Positions 6,421 to 14,594 of a DNA stretch of 64,000 bases are shown one piece after another (positions within the stretch are counted from its first letter, which is position 1; every line of letters starts with the position of its first letter). Under the pieces are notes generated by a model, which saw only the letters and a program-made list of their open reading frames with translations, did not search any database and was not told where the DNA came from. The position numbers were made by a program, and so were the translations under genes. Source of the DNA: Microcella indica (GTDB lineage: Bacteria; Actinomycetota; Actinomycetes; Actinomycetales; Microbacteriaceae); contig NZ_CP058670.1 in NCBI RefSeq assembly GCF_013414345.1, positions 682,001-746,000 of the forward strand, given 5' to 3'.

Positions 6421-9291
6421 GTGGCCACCCTCCTCTACCGTCTCGGGCGCTTTGCCTACCGCCGCGCCGCGCTCGTCATCACCGTGTGGGTCATCGCCCT
6501 CGCGGCGGCTCTCGGCGTGGGCCTGAGCCTCGGCGGCCAGACCGACGAGAGCTTCTCGATTCCCGGCACCGAGTCGCAGGAGGCGCTCGATCAGCTTGAC
6601 CAGCTCTTCCCCGAAGCCGCCGGCACCACCGTGCAGGCGGTCGTCGCGCCCGAGGACGACTCCCTCGTGACGGATGCCGACATCCGAGGCGAGATCGACG
6701 CGCTCATGGCCGACCTCGAGTCGATCCCCGGCGTCGAGACCGTCCTCGGCCCGTTCGACGAGTTCGCGAGCAACCAGGTGAGTGACGACGAGTCGGTCGC
6801 GATCGTGCAGGCGAGCCTCGAGGGCACCTCCCAGTCGATCTCGACCGAGACTCTCGACGCGATCACCGCGACCGCCGACGCGCGCGATGTGCGCGTCGAG
6901 TTCGCCGGCCAGGTCTTTCAGAACACCACGGTCGGCATCACCGTGATCGAGGTCATCGGCGTGCTCGTCGCGGGGGCCGTGCTCGTCGTGACCTTCGGGT
7001 CTCTCCTCGCCGCCGGCATGCCGCTCGCGGCCGCCCTCATCGGCATCGGGATCTCCCTCGGCGGCATTCTCGGCGTCGCGGCCTTCGTTCCCGTTTCGAG
7101 CTCCGCGCCCCTGCTCGCCCTCATGATCGGGCTCGCGGTCGGCATCGACTACTCGCTCTTCATCCTCTCCCGACACCGCACCCAGCTCGCCCGAGGCGAG
7201 CGACCACTCGAGTCGGCCGGCATCGCTGTGGGCACCGCGGGCAGTGCCGTCGTGTTCGCGGGCGTGACGGTCATCATCGCCCTGCTCGGGCTCCTCGTCG
7301 TCGGTGTGCCGTTCCTCTCCGTCATGGGCATCGGTGCGGCAGTCGCGGTGACCGTCGCGATGCTCGCCGCGACGACGCTGCTCCCGGCGTTCATGGGGCT
7401 CGCGGGCGACCGCCTCGTCCCCCGCGAGGGGTCGCGCGCCTGGAAGCGCGCACACCCCACGTCGTCGAGCCGCCCGACCATGGGGCGCCGGTGGGTGCGC
7501 GGCGTCATGCGCCGTCCGATCCTCTCCACGGTCGGCGTCGTGCTCGTGCTCGGCACCATCTCGATCCCGGCGTTCTCGCTCGACCTCAACCTTCCCGATG
7601 GCGGCAAGGAGCCCGAGGGTTCGACGCAGCGCATCGCCTACGACCTCATCGCCGACTCCTTCGGCCCCGGTACCGCAGGCCCCCTCCTCGTGACCCTCGA
7701 CATCACCCAGTCCACCGACATCATGGGCGACCTCGAGGGCATTCGGGACGACCTCGAGGCGGTCGACGGCGTCGCGAGCGTGAGTCCGGGCATCCCGTCG
7801 CCGGGTCTCGAGCTGGCGATCTTCCGCGTCGCCCCCACGACCGCTCCTGACGCGCAGGAGACGAAGGCTCTCGTCGCCGAGCTGCGCGAGACCGGGCAGC
7901 TCATCGAGGAGGAGTACGGCACCCCGCTCGCCGTGACGGGCGTCACGGCCGTCGGCATCGACATCTCGACGCGCCTCACGGGCGCGCTCGTGCCCTTCGG
8001 CATCATCGTCGTCGGCCTCTCGATCGTGCTGCTCATGGCCGTCTTCCGCTCGGTGCTGGTGCCCGTGAAGGCGGCGCTGGGCTTCCTCCTCACCGTCGGC
8101 AGCGCGATCGGCGTGACCGTCGCGGTCTTCCAATGGGGATGGGGCGCCGAGCTGCTGCACGCCGAGCCCGGCCCCATCCTGAGCTTCATGCCCATCATCC
8201 TCATGGCGGTGCTATTCGGCCTCGCGATGGACTACGAGGTGTTCCTCGTCTCGGGCATGCGCGAAGAGCACGTGCACGGCGCGACCCCGCGCGAGGCGAT
8301 CGAGGAGGGCTTCACGACCGGAGCCCGCGTCGTCACGGCTGCGGCCCTCATCATGTTCTTCGTCTTCGCCGCCTTCGTGCCCGAGGGTGCGGGGCTCATC
8401 AAGCCCATCGCCCTCGGGCTCGCCGTCGGCATCGCGGTCGACGCGTTCGTCGTGCGCATGCTGCTCGGGCCCGCGCTCATGACGCTCTTCGGCCGCGCGG
8501 GCTGGTGGTTCCCGCGCTTCCTCGACCGGCTGCTGCCCGACCTCGACGTCGAGGGCGCCCGATTGCGGCACCATCGCGACACCGTCCAGTGGGCGGCCGG
8601 GGCGGGCGATGCGGAGGTCGTGGCCGACCGGCTCGAGATCGCGGGCACCGAGAAGACCCTCAGCCTGCGCGTCGAGTCGGGGCAGGGCATCCTCGTCGAT
8701 GCGGCGCCCGCCGAGCGCGGTCTCGTGCTCGCGACCCTCGCCGGCTACCTCGCGGCACCGAGCGGGCGCGCGCGCATCGCGGGCGCCCTCCTGCCCTCCG
8801 AGGCGGGGACGGCGAGCGAGCGCGTGAGTCTGCTCGAGCTGGAGCCTCATCGACTCGACCCGAGCGTCACGGTGCGCGAACTCGCGACCGAGCATCGTGC
8901 GTCGCACCCCGGCCGCACGGGGCAGCGCGAGATCGAGCGCTGGTGGCGCGGAGTCGCGGCGACCGCCCGACGACTGGGAGGCGCCGCCGCCCCGCTCGCG
9001 TCCGTCGAGCTCGACGACACCCTCGTGTCGTTGTCGCCCGAGCGCCGAGCGCTCGCCCTCGTCGCACTCGCGACGGCGCATCGCGCCACCGTGCACCTCA
9101 TCGATGCGGGTGGGCTCGCACGCGCGACGGTCGACGCCGTCGACGCTCTCATCGTCGCCCTCTCCGAGCCGCACCCTGCCCGCATCGTGACGGGCGACGC
9201 CGCGAGCGAGGACGCCGCGGCGCTCGCTCTCGAACCCCTCGCGCCCGTCGACGCCCACGACGCCCGAACTCCGGAGGCCCTCCTCTCATGA
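6421..9291 (+). CDS. MMPL-family RND transporter with C-terminal ABC-ATPase-like domain
   Basis: 956 residues. Residues ~10-700 are a duplicated MMPL/RND permease with about 12 helices and two extracytoplasmic domains. The proton-relay Asp-Tyr pairs are visible: Asp243-Tyr244 in VGIDYSLFILSR and Asp604-Tyr605 in LAMDYEVFLVSG. MMPL pumps export lipids or drugs using the proton gradient. Residues ~735-935 are unusual: they read like an ABC ATPase (LSLRVESGQGILVD, later LSPERRALALVAL and VHLIDAGG), but the Walker A glycine/lysine loop is replaced by AAPAERGL at 761-768, so ATP binding is unlikely. GTG 6421 follows the TetR stop by 1 nt; the stop overlaps the next start (ATGA). Confidence 0.9.
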   Translation: MATLLYRLGRFAYRRAALVITVWVIALAAALGVGLSLGGQTDESFSIPGTESQEALDQLDQLFPEAAGTTVQAVVAPEDDSLVTDADIRGEIDALMADLESIPGVETVLGPFDEFASNQVSDDESVAIVQASLEGTSQSISTETLDAITATADARDVRVEFAGQVFQNTTVGITVIEVIGVLVAGAVLVVTFGSLLAAGMPLAAALIGIGISLGGILGVAAFVPVSSSAPLLALMIGLAVGIDYSLFILSRHRTQLARGERPLESAGIAVGTAGSAVVFAGVTVIIALLGLLVVGVPFLSVMGIGAAVAVTVAMLAATTLLPAFMGLAGDRLVPREGSRAWKRAHPTSSSRPTMGRRWVRGVMRRPILSTVGVVLVLGTISIPAFSLDLNLPDGGKEPEGSTQRIAYDLIADSFGPGTAGPLLVTLDITQSTDIMGDLEGIRDDLEAVDGVASVSPGIPSPGLELAIFRVAPTTAPDAQETKALVAELRETGQLIEEEYGTPLAVTGVTAVGIDISTRLTGALVPFGIIVVGLSIVLLMAVFRSVLVPVKAALGFLLTVGSAIGVTVAVFQWGWGAELLHAEPGPILSFMPIILMAVLFGLAMDYEVFLVSGMREEHVHGATPREAIEEGFTTGARVVTAAALIMFFVFAAFVPEGAGLIKPIALGLAVGIAVDAFVVRMLLGPALMTLFGRAGWWFPRFLDRLLPDLDVEGARLRHHRDTVQWAAGAGDAEVVADRLEIAGTEKTLSLRVESGQGILVDAAPAERGLVLATLAGYLAAPSGRARIAGALLPSEAGTASERVSLLELEPHRLDPSVTVRELATEHRASHPGRTGQREIERWWRGVAATARRLGGAAAPLASVELDDTLVSLSPERRALALVALATAHRATVHLIDAGGLARATVDAVDALIVALSEPHPARIVTGDAASEDAAALALEPLAPVDAHDARTPEALLS

Positions 9292-11258
9292 CCGACCGCT
9301 CCGCACCCCAGCCCGCCCGGCGCTCGCGGCGCCGCATCGCGATGGTCGTCGGCGCCGTGCTCGTGCCGCTCAGTCTCGTGGGGCTCGCGCTGGCCGCCGT
9401 CGGCGACGGCGAGGAGGCGCTCGACCGCATTCCCGCGGCGATCGTCAACAACGACGAGCTCGTCACGATGGTCGACGCCGACGGCGAGGAGCAGCCGTTC
9501 CTCGCCGGCCGTCAGCTCGTGACCGAGCTGACCGGCCCCGACTCGGTGGGCTTCGACTGGACCCCGACGGGCCAGGAGGAAGCGGCACGCGCCCTCGAGG
9601 AGGGAGAGGTCTACGCCGTCGTCACGATCCCCTCCGACTTCTCCGCGTCGCTCACGAAGATCTCCGAGACGGATGCTCAGCCGGCGTCGATCCGCGTCGA
9701 GACCGACGACGCCCACAGCTACCTGGCCGGCTCGGTCATGCAGGCGATCGGCAGCGGCCTCGTCGCGCAGTTCGGCTCGGAGATCACGGCGCTCTACCTG
9801 GACGAGCTCGCGGGCGGTCTCGGTGAGCTCGGCGAGTCGCTCGAGACCGCGGCAGACGGTGCGGGTGAACTCGCCGACGGTTCCCGCGAGATCGCGGGCG
9901 GCGTGCGCGAGATCGGCGACGGCGTCTCCGGTCTCGGCAGCGGCGCGAGCGCGCTGGGCAGCGGGCTGGGCTCGGCGACGGCGGGCGCGCGCGAGTCGGC
10001 CGACGGCGCCGCGGCCCTCTCCTCCGGCATCACCGGGTATACACAGGGCGTGGACGCCCTGGCCTCCGGGCTCGCCCAGCTCGACACGGCCGCGGGCTCG
10101 CTCGGTGCCCTCAGTGGTGCCGTCGCGAACGTCTCGAGTCTCGCGAACGCTCTCGTGGTACAGGCTCAAGCGGCACTGGACGAGGCGCAGACCTCCGGTG
10201 CGAGCGCAGAGACGATCGCGGAGGCGCAGGCCGTGCTCGTCGACGCGCGGACACTCGCCGCGACCGCCGCAGGCACGAGCGCGCAGGTCACCCCGGCGCT
10301 CGCAGGCATCGAGGCGGGCGTGAGCGACAGCGCGAGCGGTGCCGCCGCGCTGTCGAGCGAGAGCGCCGCTCTGCGCGAGGGAGCCCGCGGGCTTGCCGCG
10401 GGACTCGGCGAACTCGCGGCCGGGCTCGGTCAGTCGCGCGATGGCGCCTTCTCGCTCGCCGACGGTGCTGCGCAGCTCGCCGCAGGCAACGCCGAGCTCG
10501 CCGACGGCGCGAGCGAGCTCGCGGCCGGGACGGAGGAGCTCGCGGCCGGCCTCGACGAGGGCGCAGCATCCGTGCCCGACGACGTCGCGACCGTGCCCGA
10601 TGCCGTGACCGAGCCGATCACCCTCGAGGCCGAGCGCGCGAACGCGCTCGAGGGGGTCGGCGGGCTCATCATCGCCGTGCTCGGCCCGCTCGGCCTCTGG
10701 TTCGGCGCCATGGCCGTGACTCTCGCGCTGCCCGCCCGCGGTGCGGCGATGGTGGGCTCTCCGCTCGGGGCGGGAGCCCTCCTGCGGCGCCGACTACTGC
10801 TGCTCGCCGGGCTCTCGCTCGCGCAGGCGGGCCTCGTCACCCTGCTCGCGCACACCGTGGCGGGAGTCTCGTGGGCGCTCGCGCCCGCCATCCTTGGCCT
10901 CATGACGCTCATCGCGGTCGCGTTCACGGCACTCCACGTTGCCCTCGCCCAGTGGCTCGGCCGCGGCGGGCTCGTCGTGTCGCTTCTCGCGCTCGCCGTG
11001 CAGGTCATCGTCGTGGGCGGCGTCATCCCCATCGAGGCGCTCGCGGCGCCCTTCCCCGCCCTGAGCGCCGTGCTGCCGCTCTCGCAGGCGACCGACGGCC
11101 TCACCGCGATCATCGCGGGCGGCTCGGCCGACCGAGCAGTGTCGGCGGCGGTGAGTCTCGTGATCCTCACGGCGATCTCGCTCATCATCGCCCGCCTGGC
11201 CGCGGGTCGAGCGCGGCGCCGCGCGGTACTGAGGAGGTTCGCGCCGTCGATGGCGTGA
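9288..11258 (+). CDS. YhgE/Pip-family membrane protein
   Basis: 656 residues. One N-terminal helix (~17-38) is followed by a large extracytoplasmic region (~40-450) and five or six C-terminal helices (~458-645) resembling an ABC-2-type permease. The outer region holds long runs of seven-residue repeats such as LADGSREIAGG and LAAGNAELADGASELAAG, typical of YhgE/Pip proteins, and probably forms a rod. Members include the Lactococcus phage-infection protein and type VII secretion-linked EsaA-like proteins. Here it overlaps the MMPL gene by ATGA, suggesting the two make one envelope export machine under TetR control. Substrate unknown. Confidence 0.88.
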   Translation: MTDRSAPQPARRSRRRIAMVVGAVLVPLSLVGLALAAVGDGEEALDRIPAAIVNNDELVTMVDADGEEQPFLAGRQLVTELTGPDSVGFDWTPTGQEEAARALEEGEVYAVVTIPSDFSASLTKISETDAQPASIRVETDDAHSYLAGSVMQAIGSGLVAQFGSEITALYLDELAGGLGELGESLETAADGAGELADGSREIAGGVREIGDGVSGLGSGASALGSGLGSATAGARESADGAAALSSGITGYTQGVDALASGLAQLDTAAGSLGALSGAVANVSSLANALVVQAQAALDEAQTSGASAETIAEAQAVLVDARTLAATAAGTSAQVTPALAGIEAGVSDSASGAAALSSESAALREGARGLAAGLGELAAGLGQSRDGAFSLADGAAQLAAGNAELADGASELAAGTEELAAGLDEGAASVPDDVATVPDAVTEPITLEAERANALEGVGGLIIAVLGPLGLWFGAMAVTLALPARGAAMVGSPLGAGALLRRRLLLLAGLSLAQAGLVTLLAHTVAGVSWALAPAILGLMTLIAVAFTALHVALAQWLGRGGLVVSLLALAVQVIVVGGVIPIEALAAPFPALSAVLPLSQATDGLTAIIAGGSADRAVSAAVSLVILTAISLIIARLAAGRARRRAVLRRFAPSMA

Positions 11259-11301
11259 GCGGTGCTGGGCAGCGCCAGGGGCCTCGGGAACCGGGGGAGC
11301 G

Positions 11302-12102
11302 CTAGCGCAGCACGCGCGAGTGCGAGCGTGCGAACTCGAGCGTCTCCCGCAGCCACGCGACGCGCTGCTCGTCATCGCGACCGCACGCGCGCGTATTGAT
11401 CTCGGCGATGATGTGGCCCGCGAACCCCGACTCGGCAAGACCCTGCAGCACCTCGGCGACCGGTTGCGCACCGCGCCCGGGCACGAGGTGCTCGTCGAGC
11501 AGCGCGCCGCCGGGCGCAGTGCACGCCGCATCGCACAGGTGCACGTGCTGCAGGCGCGAGCCCCATTCGCGCGCGAGGTCGGCGGCTGAGCGCCCGCTCA
11601 TGCCCGCGTGCGAGAAGTCCAGGGTGAGCGCGTCGACCTCGAGCACGCCGGGGTTCCAGCTCGGGGCGAAGGGATCGTGCTCGATGCCGCCTCGAGTGAC
11701 GGGGAACATGTTCTCGACCGCGATGCGCATGCCGTGCCGCTCGGAGAGCCGCCGCACGGTCTCGACGAAGAGCGCGGCACTGCGGCGCTGCCAGCGGTAG
11801 GGAGGGTGCACGACCACGGTCGTCGCGCCGACGGCCTCGGCGAGCTCGACGCTGCGGCGCAGCTTGACGAGCGGGTTGCGGCCGAAGACGTGGCTGCTGA
11901 AGAGCAGGACCGGTGCGTGGATGCTCAGCACGGGCATCCCGAATTCGTCACTGAGCGCTGCCAGCCGCGACGGGTCCTGCGTGCCGCGGTCGCTCGTGAT
12001 CATGACCTCGATGCCGTCGAAGCCCGCCTCCGCGGCGAGGCGGAAGGCCTCGCGCAGGCGTCGGGGGAGGACGCTCGTCGTACCCATGCCGATCTGAGCC
12101 AC
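11302..12102 (-). CDS. sugar-phosphate isomerase/epimerase-like TIM-barrel protein
   Basis: 266 residues of the xylose-isomerase-like TIM-barrel fold (AP endonuclease 2 superfamily). Expected metal ligands are visible: Glu in FDGIEVMI, His in LSIHAP and VVVHPP, Glu in IAVENMF, Asp/His in TLDFSHAG and HVHLCD, Glu in IIAEIN. Substrate cannot be assigned; relatives act on sugars, inosose or DNA. GTG 12102 is chosen over a much longer open frame because it lies 6 nt after a TACAGT -10 box and matches the fold's start. ATG 12087 is possible. It stands alone between convergent and divergent neighbours. Confidence 0.82.
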   Translation of the reverse strand: MAQIGMGTTSVLPRRLREAFRLAAEAGFDGIEVMITSDRGTQDPSRLAALSDEFGMPVLSIHAPVLLFSSHVFGRNPLVKLRRSVELAEAVGATTVVVHPPYRWQRRSAALFVETVRRLSERHGMRIAVENMFPVTRGGIEHDPFAPSWNPGVLEVDALTLDFSHAGMSGRSAADLAREWGSRLQHVHLCDAACTAPGGALLDEHLVPGRGAQPVAEVLQGLAESGFAGHIIAEINTRACGRDDEQRVAWLRETLEFARSHSRVLR

Positions 12103-12108
12103 ACCGTC

Positions 12109-12114
12109 ACTGTA
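12109..12114 (-). promoter_or_regulatory. -10 box of the TIM-barrel gene (leaderless)
   Basis: TACAGT on the minus strand, 6 nt before the GTG start; supports that start and a leaderless mRNA. Confidence 0.5.
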
Positions 12115-12286
12115 CGTCGTGACCCGGGCCGCGACGCGGGAGCGACCCGTGAACTCTCGGTGACGCGCGGGAGAACCGCGCACGCTGCCCGCCGCGACTC
12201 TGGGAGGTCTCTGACCTTCGGCTGATACGGTTCGAGCGCCGGCCCCCGCCCATCGACGCATCCCCCTGAGGAGACGCCCGCGCGCC

Positions 12287-13723
12287 ATGACCGACTCCAG
12301 CCAGAACGACTTCATCGTCGTCTCCAACCGACTTCCCGTCGACCGCGTCATCGAGCCCGACGGCACCGCCCACTGGCGGCGCTCGCCCGGCGGGCTCGTG
12401 ACCGCGCTCGAACCCGTCATGCGCGCCTCCGAGGGCGCCTGGGTCGGCTGGGCGGGCAAGCCCGACCTCGAGCTCGAGCCCTTCACCGAAGACGGCATCG
12501 ACCTCGTGCCCGTGCCCCTCAGCGCGCTCGAGGTCGAGCGCTACTACGAGGGCTTCAGCAACGACACGCTGTGGCCGCTCTATCACGACGTGATCGCCGC
12601 GCCGAGCTACCACCGCGAGTGGTGGGAGGCGTACCAGGTCGTCAACCAGCGCTTCGCCGACGCTGCGGCGGAGGTCGCCGCGCCGGGCGCGACCGTGTGG
12701 GTGCAGGACTACCAGCTGCAGCTCGTGCCCGCGATGCTCCGCGCGCAGCGCCCTGACCTCGTCATCGGCTTTTTCAACCACATCCCGTTCCCGCCCTACG
12801 GCATCTTTGCGCAGCTCCCGTGGCGGCGCCAGATCGTCGAAGGGCTGCTCGGCGCCGACCTCATCGGCTTCCAGCGCGTCGCCGACGCGGGCAACTTCAC
12901 GCGCGCGGTGCGGCGACTGTACGGGCCGACGACGACGAAGGGCACGAGCATCCGCGTACCGAGCCCTGACGGCGGGCCGGAGCGCGTCGCGATCGCGAAG
13001 GCGTTCCCCATCTCCATCGACGTCGCGAGCTTCGAGGAGCTCGCGCGCCGCCCCGAGACGATCGAGCGCGCGCGGCAGATTCGCGAGGAGCTCGGCAACC
13101 CCACGACGATCATGCTCGGCGTCGACCGGCTCGACTACACGAAGGGCATCCGCCACCGCTTGAAGGCGTACGGCGAGCTGCTGCGCGACGGCGACATCGA
13201 CGTGGGTGACGCCGTGCTCGTGCAAGTGGCGAGCCCGAGCCGCGAGCGCGTCGCCGCCTACATGCAGCTGCGCGACGAGATCGAGCTCACCGTCGGCCGC
13301 CTCAACGGCACCTACTCGACTATCAGCCACAATGCGATCGCCTACCTGCACCACGGGTATCCGCGCGAGGAGATGGCCGCGCTCTACCTCGCCGCCGACA
13401 TCATGCTCGTGACGGCCCTGCGCGACGGCATGAACCTCGTCGCCAAGGAGTACGTCGCGTGTCGGCACGACGATGACGGCGTGTTGCTGCTGAGCGAGTT
13501 CGCCGGCGCTGCCGACGAGCTCAAGAACGCGCTGCTCATCAACCCGCACGACATCGACGGGCTCAAGGAGTCGATGGTGAAGGCGCTGCGCATGCCGAAG
13601 AAGGAGCGCGCGTCGCGCATGCGCTCGCTCCGTCGGCGCGTGCGCGAGAACGACGTCTCCTCGTGGTCGGACTCCTTCCTCTCGACCCTGCGGCAGAGCG
13701 CCGACGCGGCGAGGTCGGTGTGA
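12287..13723 (+). CDS. otsA: trehalose-6-phosphate synthase
   Basis: 478-residue GT20 glycosyltransferase that makes trehalose 6-phosphate from UDP-glucose (or GDP-glucose) and glucose 6-phosphate. Family landmarks occur in order: VVSNRLPVDR at the start, SPGGLVTAL, the QDYQLQLVP block, FFNHIPFPP, LGVDRLDYTKGI with the nucleotide-sugar Arg/Lys, and LRDGMNLVAKEYVACR with the catalytic-site acidic residue. Length is normal. The stop overlaps the otsB start as GTGA, so the two are translationally coupled. Trehalose serves as an osmoprotectant and, in many Actinobacteria, a cell-wall lipid precursor. Confidence 0.96.
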   Translation: MTDSSQNDFIVVSNRLPVDRVIEPDGTAHWRRSPGGLVTALEPVMRASEGAWVGWAGKPDLELEPFTEDGIDLVPVPLSALEVERYYEGFSNDTLWPLYHDVIAAPSYHREWWEAYQVVNQRFADAAAEVAAPGATVWVQDYQLQLVPAMLRAQRPDLVIGFFNHIPFPPYGIFAQLPWRRQIVEGLLGADLIGFQRVADAGNFTRAVRRLYGPTTTKGTSIRVPSPDGGPERVAIAKAFPISIDVASFEELARRPETIERARQIREELGNPTTIMLGVDRLDYTKGIRHRLKAYGELLRDGDIDVGDAVLVQVASPSRERVAAYMQLRDEIELTVGRLNGTYSTISHNAIAYLHHGYPREEMAALYLAADIMLVTALRDGMNLVAKEYVACRHDDDGVLLLSEFAGAADELKNALLINPHDIDGLKESMVKALRMPKKERASRMRSLRRRVRENDVSSWSDSFLSTLRQSADAARSV

Positions 13724-14514
13724 CCCCGGCCGATCGGCTCGCCCCGGCACTCGACGCCGCGCTCGAGCGCCTCGCCGCTGCCCCCCGACTGCTCGTGGCT
13801 CTCGACTTCGACGGCACCCTCGCGCCCGAGGTCGACGACCCGCTCTCGGCGCGTGCGCTCCCCGAGGCTGCGGTCGCGCTCGAGGCCCTTCGAGCGCTGC
13901 CCCAGACGATCGTCGCCCTCGTCTCCGGGCGATCGCTCGAGAGCCTCGCCCACGTCGGCCAGCTGCCGCCTGACACGCCGCTCGTGGGCTCCCACGGGCT
14001 CGAGGTGAGGCTCGGCGCCGGCGCGCCGGAGCCCGCGGTGGATGCCGCCGATCGCGAGCGAGTCGATACCCTCCGTGCTGCGCTCGCCCCGCTCGTCGCC
14101 GCCGTCGACGGCGCCTGGATCGAGGACAAGCCCGCGGGGTTCGCCGTGCACACGCGGGTCGTCGAGCAGGACGCGGCGGCCGCGCTCCAGCGCGACGCGC
14201 GTGAGCGCGCATCCTCTCTCGACTCCCGCCTCACGGTGCGCGACGGCAAGAACGTCGTCGAGTTCGCCGTGCGCGACGCGACCAAGGGCGACGGTCTGCG
14301 CATCCTGCGCGAGAGGCTCGGCGTCGACGCCGTGCTCTTCGCGGGAGACGATGTGACCGACGAGGATGCTCTGCGCACGCTCGGCGAGCGCGACCTCGGC
14401 GTCAAGGTCGGCGCTGCCGCGACCGTCGCCGAGCACCGCGTTGCCGACCCGGCCGCCATGGCCGCTGTGCTCGCCGAGCTCGCCGTGCGCCGTCGCGGGA
14501 TTCTCTCGGCTTAG
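13720..14514 (+). CDS. otsB: trehalose-6-phosphate phosphatase
   Basis: 264-residue HAD phosphatase that releases trehalose from the OtsA product. Motif I is LDFDGTLAPEVDDP with the nucleophilic Asp; VSGRSLESL gives motif II; FAGDDVTDEDAL is the OtsB version of motif IV. The start GTG 13720 overlaps the otsA stop by four bases (GTGA) and sets the frame, so upstream in-frame codons inside otsA are not used. Together with otsA it forms the complete OtsAB route in two genes. Confidence 0.95.
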   Translation: MTPADRLAPALDAALERLAAAPRLLVALDFDGTLAPEVDDPLSARALPEAAVALEALRALPQTIVALVSGRSLESLAHVGQLPPDTPLVGSHGLEVRLGAGAPEPAVDAADRERVDTLRAALAPLVAAVDGAWIEDKPAGFAVHTRVVEQDAAAALQRDARERASSLDSRLTVRDGKNVVEFAVRDATKGDGLRILRERLGVDAVLFAGDDVTDEDALRTLGERDLGVKVGAAATVAEHRVADPAAMAAVLAELAVRRRGILSA

Positions 14515-14594
14515 GCTCGATAGGCTAGACCCACAGCTCCGCTCGATGCGGCGCCCCATCCCGTTCGTGCCGTACCGACACCGAGGGAGGACGC

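Noticed and set aside
6340-8160. 606-codon leftward frame antisense to the MMPL gene
   Set aside because: Charged, His/Asp/Glu/Arg-rich composition typical of antisense of GC-rich coding DNA; the plus strand has clear MMPL motifs.
9820-10560. Possible structural repeat/CRISPR-like periodicity in the YhgE gene
   Set aside because: The periodicity is protein-level seven-residue repeats in one open frame, not direct DNA repeats with spacers.
12107-14212. 701-codon leftward frame antisense to otsA/otsB
   Set aside because: Same shadow composition; otsAB has all catalytic motifs.
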